Position numbers and translations under genes: made by a program
The notes under the pieces: generated by a model
What the model was told of the DNA's origin: nothing
Databases searched by the model: none
What the model saw: the letters and a program-made list of their open reading frames with translations, nothing else
In this document: positions 56,703 through 64,000 of the stretch, piece after piece
Layout of the letters: each line of letters opens with the position of its first letter
Numbering within the stretch: position 1 is the stretch's first letter
Assembly (NCBI GenBank): GCA_009733775.1
Contig: WOGZ01000133.1
Span: 22,412 to 86,411, forward strand
Length of the DNA: 64,000 nucleotides
Source of the DNA: Alectoria sarmentosa
Lineage: Eukaryota > Ascomycota > Lecanoromycetes > Lecanorales > Parmeliaceae
Direction of reading: 5' to 3'

Positions 56703-59700
56703 TTATGGTGTATCTTGACATTCAGCCAGGGTTGCTGACGAAGCAAGAGTCTGCGGGTCATCTGGACCGAACCGGCGATTTGCTAGCCGTACACATTCCA
56801 ACATAAGTTGAACAGCTTCAACACTTCTTCCTTGTCCTTTCATTGTCAGTGCCAGGTTGTTCATACTCTTCAGTGTAGAAGGATGGTCGTCTCTTAATAC
56901 ACGTTGACGAATCGCCATCACTTCTACTTCGATCTCTTCCGCCTCGGTCCACCGGCCTTGCCTTCGATATGTTGAGGCCAGGTTCGCTCTGGTGAGTAGT
57001 GTATCTGGATGGATTTCTCCTAGGATCTGTTCACGAATCTTCATCACTTCTTTGTCACGTCTTTCCGACTCTTGCCACTTTCCTTGTTTCGAGTATGTCA
57101 ATGCTAGATTAGCTATACTGCTAAGTGTAGCCGGATGGTGTTCTCCTAGTATTCTTCGACGTTTCTGGATCACCTCTATTTCCAGTCTTTCCGTCTCTAG
57201 CCATCGCTCTTGAAGCTGATATGTTGATGCTAAGTTAGCCATACTAGCCACTGTGGAGGGATGCTCCTCTCCCAGGACCCGTCGACTCGTCTTCATCACC
57301 TCCAGATCTATATCCTCCGCCTCCTGCAATCGCCCCTGTTTCCGGTGTGTTGATCCTAAACTAGCCATGCTCTCAAGTGTGTCCGGATGCTCTCCTCCCA
57401 GTATCCGTCGACGAGTCTCGATCATCTCCTTGTTCATTGTCTCCGCCTCTGCCCATCGCCCTTGATTCCAGTACGTCCATGCTAAATCACCCGTACTACT
57501 CAAGGTATCCAAATGCTCCGGTCCCAGCACTCGCTGACGAGCGTTTAGTATCTGTATCACCATCTTCTCTGCTTCGGCCCATCGACCTTGATGTCGGTAC
57601 GTTGATGCCAGGTTTGCCTTGCTCTTCAGCATGTCTGGATCATTCGGCTCAAGCAAGTTAGCCTTTAGCTCGATAATCTGTGCAAACGGTAACTCGGCCT
57701 CGTTCCACCGACCGTCTTCGTACAGGCACATCGCGTATCTGTGTATAAGTTTCAATCTCGTGTTCCAGTCCTTTTTGACAAGGTCGGACTCCAACACACA
57801 GCGAACATGTGTTAGATAAATTCTCCAAATGTTCCTGTTCTTGTGATTGCTATCAGGAAACAAATCTTCTAATCGGCTGATGGCTTTCTTTGTCGATTCA
57901 GCAAGCTTCTGTTCTTGCCGAAGCCAGTTCCGCGTCGCCAAATGCACCAGCCGATGGAGACGAAGAGTCTGCCCGTCCGATTTTTTGCTGATGAAAGAGT
58001 AGGCCTCGAGCGTGCCGATGGCGTCTGTATGCCTCTTTCGCGATGACCCGGGCGCAAGGAGAGACTGAGGAATGTCGTTCGGCTCCACGCAGGCCATGAT
58101 TGACAGGTATTCAGCTGCAAGTGGGTAAAGACGTAGAATCTGCTCGAACGAGATCAGCCATGTAATGGCTACCGGATTCTTCATATCGCGATATCTTCCA
58201 TTGTCCTCAAACTCCTCGCTGAGAAGTTCGATGACCTCCTCTTCTCGTTCTGCTAGCAGCGACAAGTATTCTCCGAGTGTTATTCCATTCTCGTTAATGT
58301 ACGACGCCGCCTGGACAATAGCTAGTGGGAGGTAAGTGAGCTGAGACAAAAGGGCATCTGTGTCCCGCTGATTGAGAATCAGATCCTGTTTGACTAGACA
58401 TTTCTTCAGCAGTTGCACTGCTACTTCTTCCTCCATTGCCGGAAGCTCGAAGACATTTTGCTGCGCGAGTTTGACTGCTGTCTTTCTATCGCGTGTTGTG
58501 AATAGGATAGCCCCTTGCTTGCTCTGGGGAAGGTAGTCCAACAAGGGTGGAGGTCCTTGCTGAGGCTGTAGCCCAGAAACCGCCTTGGCAATCCACATGT
58601 TGATATCGTCAGCATTGTCGAACACCAGCAGCCACTGACCTCTAGTTTCCTTGTTTAGGTACTGTTGTACCAGTCTTTTCACGTCCGCCTTCTCGTCCTC
58701 CCACCCAGCTATGCGAAGCTGCTCCGCAGTGTTCGTGTATGCTCGGTGAAGGCTCTCCATCCTGGCAGCTGGTATCCAGATGATCAAGCAATCAGGGTCT
58801 TTCTCTCTCATTTGAAAAAGTAATTCAATTGCAACTTGTGTCTTCCCCACTCCGCCAAGTCCAGTGATTGCGATCTTGTTCGTGTAATCTTTGGCGAATA
58901 GCTTTTCTACCAGCTGAGTTAGGTTGAAGTCACGACCGGTGAAGCGTGGATTTCTCTCAAATGGGACTATCCAAAAGGCTTGATGCACGGCTTCATGTGT
59001 TTAGTAGCGGTATAGCAAAGTTGGGCAAGTCTTACTTAGCTGCTGTCGAGTTGTGGACGTGGTGCTAGTAGATACCTATGCTTCTTAGCAGGGCGCAGAA
59101 TGGCATGAATATATTGCACTAACAACTTTGAGAGCCACAGGGGTTGATTCAGGCCTCCCTGCAAACATCAGCTTCTAATTTATCTACGCAAATGTCTCCG
59201 GGCACACACTCTGCTTGAGTTTCATGTTCTGAATACAGTCCCGGACCCGAAACTTCTGCTCCTGGTGCTTGAGATACGCTTCAGTTGCCGCGTCCATCGT
59301 GCCCCGCTTCTCATTCTCATCAAGTCCAACATTCTGCAGTCCTTGCTGAACATTGAAGCGGAAATATCGCTTGTCGTCTAAATGCTTCGCCCATCGTGCT
59401 ATGAACTTCTTCTCCGTATTTTCGGTTTCGGTAGAGATATTCACTACGGTCTCGCTAAGAAACTTGTAGGCGCTGGTCTTGAATGGCTTTGAGTCGGGTA
59501 CACCTGTTCCAAGAGAGATAAAGCATTTGACCAATGGCTTTAGATCTCCAGTCTCTGGGCACCAGATATTCGAAGCCTCTCCTTCTACTTCATCTACTGG
59601 ATTGTTTGCGAAGAGTCCACCATCGGCAAATGTGCGAGTACCAATGCTAACAGGGTCAAAGAAAGTCGGAGCAGCTGATGTGGCAAGGGCTGCCTCGCCG

Positions 59701-60351
59701 ATCGTCGCAGAGATTCCTTGCTCGTTATCAAGGCTGTAGCTTCGGAGGCGAACGGTGCCCGGCACAAGGCGCTCGGTCGTGCAGACAAAGCTGTACTCGT
59801 CAGGTAGAGATACTCAAATGGAGGAGGAAAACTTACGTCTTGCATCCGCGCTCCTTCCCATCGTTGAAAGGGTGGTCTCCAGATGCTCCACCTTTCTTCG
59901 CAATTTCGTAGATTGCATCTTTGAGCTTCTTCGAGTCAAACTTCGACTTCACTCTGCCCAACCAGTCTACGGGGAGGGACTTTTCACTGAAGACGTCGCC
60001 AGCAAGTTTGAGATATGCGTCAATGCACTGGTCAACGTCCATCTCTAACCGGCCGAGCATAATGGCAATAAGGCTGTTACGCCAATCATCAATTAAATGT
60101 GCACCCGGGAAGACGATGAAGACCTACCCGCCGGTGCTGGTGCCCCCAATGAGATCGAAAATCTCGCATGGCTTTACTGCCTCAAGGCTGCTCTTTTTCC
60201 GTTCGAAATTGAGTTGATCCATGATCCTTTTCAGTATGTACAGGGTCGATAGGCCTCGAACGCCACCGCCATCGAGGGACAGCAAGTTTAGGCCTGTACT
60301 ATCAAGCGGGCTTGGCTCACCACCTGTGGTGGTTGCGAGACTTTGCTCCAT
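56703..60351 (-). CDS. patatin-NB-ARC-TPR NLR-type protein
   Basis: Model: complement(join(56703..58990, 59036..59064, 59188..59790, 59837..60073, 60128..60351)), 1126 aa, all phases agreeing. The N-terminal patatin-like phospholipase has oxyanion motif DGGGVRG (27-33), nucleophile motif GTSTG (70-74) and catalytic Asp in ADGGLFANNP (near 210). The NB-ARC ATPase has P-loop GLGGVGKT (408-415), Walker B LLVFDNAD (near 485), ILFTTRD and LTYLPLAI. The end is eight tandem 42-residue TPR units (GRWxEAE...LGxxHPxTLxSxANLAxTY). Exons 3 to 5 are linked through a 29-nt exon; if that is wrong, the patatin part would end at TAG 59184 and the NB-ARC part would lack an ATG (its frame starts with GTG), which argues for one gene. 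Such proteins are candidate fungal non-self sensors (family knowledge). Confidence 0.85.
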
Positions 60352-60923
60352 TGATCGATCCGGTGTGAGAAGCTTTGAAGCTTTAACGTCCCAAGTCTTC
60401 GTGTAATGGCACAACACGTCTGATGTATTCAATAGAGCTAGAAAATAACGAGAATGGGCTGATCCACGTCACTGGCAGCCTTCTCAGCCGCTGTCGACCT
60501 TGCAAGAGGGGCCAACGCAGTGCGCCATGCCCGAATGGGCCACGCCACACCGGAAGCTGTAAGAGGCGCCCATTTCACCAGGACATATATTATTAATCAA
60601 AAATGAAGCTTCACGTTTAAGGCGACTTTAACAATAATGCGAAAGGTTTTAATGATCATAATTACAATTCGTCTTTGAATGATATGAAATATTCGAAACG
60701 TTCAATCGCTTCTCTCTTTAACGTTTTGTCCCCCATTAAAAAAATATCATATAAAAACGCAACAAAAAAAAGAGAGGAGAATGTTAACGATATAAACGTG
60801 ATGGAGTTTTTGCAATATAACTTTTCACGAGAAATCTTTTAACGCGAGAATATATGAAAGCACGACGATAAACCATTTTTTCAAATGCTTGATATGCGCA
60901 TCTCAATAAAACCTTTCGTTTAA
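60352..60923. other. intergenic DNA with AT-rich island
   Basis: From about 60590 to 60920 the sequence is strongly AT-rich and full of stops in every frame, with no gene. It directly abuts the reverse-transcriptase remnant and is probably the RIP-mutated part of the same element. Confidence 0.5.
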
Positions 60924-61190
60924 TCAAACGTCGAGATATTTGATTTCTTTCTCCGGCTCAGCCCTATGATTAGAGAGGTTCAGAGGATCGGTTACCGATA
61001 CATAACCTTGAAGCCGAAATGGCATGAAGTGTACCATGTGATGCTTCTTCGGGTCGAAGATTGAGTCGTGTTTTTGTGCCCATAGCTGAGCGCGGGAGTG
61101 GAGTTTTTGCAATATCATGACATTTTCGGCTGCAGAGGGGCCTGAGACTGCAATCGCAACGTCGTCGATAACATGAGAAGATGATCACAT
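60924..61190 (-). mobile_element. remnant of a LINE (non-LTR) reverse transcriptase
   Basis: The complementary strand reads VIDDVAIAVSGPSAAENVMI (the D-D catalytic motif of reverse transcriptase in VIDDVAI), LHSRAQLWAQKHDSIFDPKK, HHMVHFMPFR and EKEIKYLDV, which are the RT thumb-side motifs of LINE elements. An in-frame TGA lies just upstream and the frame ends at KYLDV. Only about 90 codons survive. Confidence 0.55.
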
Positions 61191-62318
61191 AGCTCGCGCC
61201 GATTCGATGGGCCCCAACAACAATACCCTTACGCAATACCTCCTCCGTCAGCTTCCCTTCACTCAGTGTCTAAGTCAGCTGACGGTCCTAGCCCACCTTA
61301 CTCGATGCTCCTATTCTCACGTCCATAAAAATCCAGCCCCTTGATATTCTTGTTCTCTCAAGCGAATATCTTCGGTAAGCTGCTCCTTTCTCAAAGGCTT
61401 GCGTTTGCTTCCCTCACGAGTCTAGCCCGCATTTCTTCGTGCCCTCAAAGTCACCCCTCGTGACGAATCCTCTTTATCGAAACACTCCCCGCATAACCTG
61501 AGTCTCGCCACCTCTTATCCGCTGTTACGGAACGTTATTGTGACTCAGGCATTTCGACCGCCGAAGTCGCACCGCTTGTCAGCCACTGCGACTGGAAGAC
61601 GGGGAAAAGAGACGACGGCACGACCTATAGATACAAAATCCAGGACTGCGGATCAAGATCCTGCAAATATTCGTCGGCATACGAGCCGCTGAAACCAAAG
61701 TAATGCGGCAGTGAGTGGGCCCTTCGGCAGCACCGGTGCTATTCACTACGGGTGCTTAGGCATATAGCTACCTCGGCCTAGCGGCCTCTTCGCGTTCCCT
61801 TCTCGTTTAGCAAATGACTGCGGACATTCGTTCTTCTACTCCAACATGGAACTCTACGCATTCTTTCTTCTGCTTCAGCGTGTATGCGACTCTATGTACT
61901 CAGCTTGAGCATTATTCGACACCTAGTCGGTTGACATCACTGATGATTCACAGCTTGGTCCCAACATTTCGTAGTAAAGCAACATTAGCCCGAGATTTGT
62001 ACGGGACTACATGAGAGTGTTAAGATCGTTTCATGAATGATAGCTATGTTGACTATAGATAAAGCGGATGAAGATAAAAAAGGAAGAATGGTGAAGCCGT
62101 CTCAAAGGTAGAAGACCTCATGCCAAGGCTGGTCTGATTATAGGCCGAGCAATCATATGCCCCATTGCCTGCTCGGTGGCCCTGGTACATCCGTAACAGG
62201 AAGGAGGTTCACGTTGGGGACTTCGGATTTGCAATTTGGCCCTCATGATCGCTGTCCTGAAACGCCTTCGAACCTATGCCCCAAGCTGTCCTTGCTCTTA
62301 GACCTCTCTCGACATGAA
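61191..62318. other. intergenic region, 1.1 kb
   Basis: No intact gene. One cysteine-bearing frame without an ATG (61497-61703) is discussed as a finding. The rest shows only short frames. Confidence 0.35.
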
Positions 62319-63225
62319 TCAAGCATCTTTGAGAAAGGTCTTGTAAAGCTGCGTCAACCCGAAATCATCATTACTTCGCTCCGACATCCCAGTCATCGAA
62401 CCGTCCGTCCATCCGGGTGTGCCGATGCCGAACGATAAACCACCCTCCCTCTGACATGAATCAAAGTCGATGATGATCGGCACGTCTTCACTGTCCAGCA
62501 TGATATTTGCGGGGTTGATATCATTGTGATTCAAACCTAGATTGTGAAGATGATCCAGGCCATTTTCAACGCTCTTCAAACATGAACGGAGATTTAAAGG
62601 TCGGTTACTGTCTCTCAAACGGCTTAATAAAGTTTCGTTGTATCTGACGAAGCAAAGACCGGTGACAAGGCCTTCGTCACAGATGCAGCCCAGATATGAG
62701 GCAATATTTCGGTGTGGATGACTGCGCAGTATCTCGCACATCTGTGCCTCGTGAATTAACATCTCGCGAGGTTTGAGGGCCGCTTCTGGGCAATATCCGA
62801 CTAACGAAGGCTTTTTGACAAAGGTGTCCTTTGGTAGTGGACGGGGAGCAAGTGTGAGATCGTCCGTGAATGGAGGCCAAATGTCTTCTTTTGGAATGGG
62901 AATAAGAGGGCAGCCGAGTTGTACGGCGTCGATGTCCTGGTGGATAGTAAATCCGATTTGACTTTGCGCTTTGAACATTTCGGTGCCCTGTGAGAGTACG
63001 ACGGCGTAATGATCGAACGTCCAGTCATCTCCATCTTCCCTAAAAGCCCGGAGACATTCTATAATCTTCATGATGCGCTAAGAACGTATAAGTATTGACC
63101 ATTCCCCAAGAGGAGAACAGGAGGTAGCGTACCGTCTTCGAAAGTGATTTGTACTTTATGATGTGAATCTGGGCAACAGACTGAAGATCACCGAGTGGCA
63201 GACGTGGCCTCCTATGCAGTTTCAT
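62319..63225 (-). CDS. small protein-kinase-like protein
   Basis: Model: complement(join(62319..63077, 63133..63225)), 283 aa. Exon 1 gives MKLHRRPRLPLGDLQSVAQI and ends SLSKT; a 55-nt intron (GTACGC to CTTAG) joins RIMKIIECLRAFRED. The later part has a kinase C-lobe: HEAQMCEILRSHPHRNIASYLG, LDHLHNLGLNHNDINPANIM (HxDxxxxN catalytic loop) and IIIDFDSC (DFD in place of DFG), then GTPGWTDG in the position of the APE region. There is no glycine-rich loop, and the N-lobe is short, so activity is uncertain. Small kinases of this type are expanded in plant-associated fungi. A start at 63071 (250 aa) is the alternative. Confidence 0.65.
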
Positions 63226-63289
63226 AGGACAGGCAATCTACCGGGGCATAGAGTAAACCTGTTTGGCCTGGTGTGGCTTCCAAATTTCC

Positions 63290-64000
63290 AACTTCAGGCT
63301 CAAAGTAACTCATTACGTTTAATGAAATCATTAAATTAATGTGTTACGTAAATTCGCTTCAACTTAAAAAATTGAAAATAAAGATTGAATTACTTTTAAA
63401 CGAAAAGTTAATTAGTTGATTGTTAATTAATTATTAATTAATTATAAATTGATAATTAATTTTATAATTATTAAATTTTAAATTTCTTATTCAAATTTAA
63501 ATTACTTAATTATTTATTATCTTTATTATATAAAAGAATAGTGTAGGGCTGAGCTAAAATACCTTAAATTTGTATGTGCAGCCAATCATAAATTCTATGT
63601 CACTACGCTTTTCGGTTAGCGCCCGAATAGCGGCTTTTAGGCCTCCCGAGCGCCCTCATCAAAAATTTGTATGTACAAATCTTACATCTTTTACCCCCTA
63701 CCCCCTTAAGAATATAATTTCTTCATAATTTCGTAGATTATACAACTCGACATGCGCTTTTCAATGAGCTAAAAATCACGAAATTTGAATGTATATATAT
63801 CGATATATATTTAATTCAAATATGTCATTATTCGGAACGGCAGAGCGGCTTCCGGGAAACCTCTGCTCTCATTGAACGAATTATTTTCTTTTTTGAATAA
63901 CATTATAATCCTCTATCATATTTACGAGATTGTTATATCGTTGAAATCGCATAAATCTATTCTATAATAATGATCATATAAACATATAATATAAATCTTC
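63290..64000. repeat. AT-rich repeat-like DNA at window end
   Basis: Mostly A+T (runs such as TTAATTAATTATTAATTAA), with no ORF. A more GC-balanced patch at about 63600-63660 (GCGCCCGAATAGCGGC, CCCGAGCGCCC) looks like a surviving piece of a repeat. The composition matches RIP-mutated transposon remnants in Pezizomycotina; no element could be named. Confidence 0.6.

Overview
This window is nuclear DNA of a filamentous ascomycete (Pezizomycotina; the gene set and chromodomain-like repeat would fit a Dothideomycete, but that is inference). It has intact eukaryotic genes split by short GT-AG introns (mostly 45-120 nt, with CTAAC/CTGAC-like branch points), no operons, a three-LysM secreted protein, an Rds1-like ferritin-fold protein, a single Mad3/Bub1 fusion and a patatin-NB-ARC-TPR NLR. 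I see no tRNA, rRNA or CRISPR. Exon limits were derived by hand from reading frame, splice signals and family fit.

Left and centre (1-54 kb) is mostly housekeeping DNA. In order: UTP20 (minus, runs off the left edge), DRN1/CWF19L1-like RNA lariat processing factor (plus), a one-TM fibroin-3-like protein (minus), a But2-domain-like ORF (plus), pyroglutamyl peptidase I (plus), a SANT-like unknown (plus), BUB1 (minus), two BTB genes (one broken, one with a suspicious stop), POL5 (minus), a LysM protein (plus), CDC25 (plus), SLD5 (plus), a broken small membrane protein family, a CorA/Mnr2 Mg2+ transporter (plus), tubulin cofactor A (plus), THO complex subunit 7 (minus), Elongin A (plus), a glycine/arginine repeat protein (plus), RUB1/NEDD8 (minus), Rds1-like (plus), RMT2 (minus) and NGI1/DUF3605 (minus). 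Cell-cycle control (BUB1, CDC25, SLD5) and ribosome/RNA biogenesis (UTP20, POL5, DRN1, THOC7) are well represented, without any sign that the genes form one functional cluster.

Right end (54-64 kb) has another character: a decayed chromodomain-like gene, the NLR, a LINE reverse-transcriptase remnant inside AT-rich DNA, a small kinase-like gene and a strongly AT-rich, repeat-like terminal 0.7 kb. This looks like an accessory compartment altered by RIP-like mutation. The most notable non-genic item elsewhere is a foldback (MITE-like) element at 43.3-43.7 kb whose two arms differ largely by transitions.
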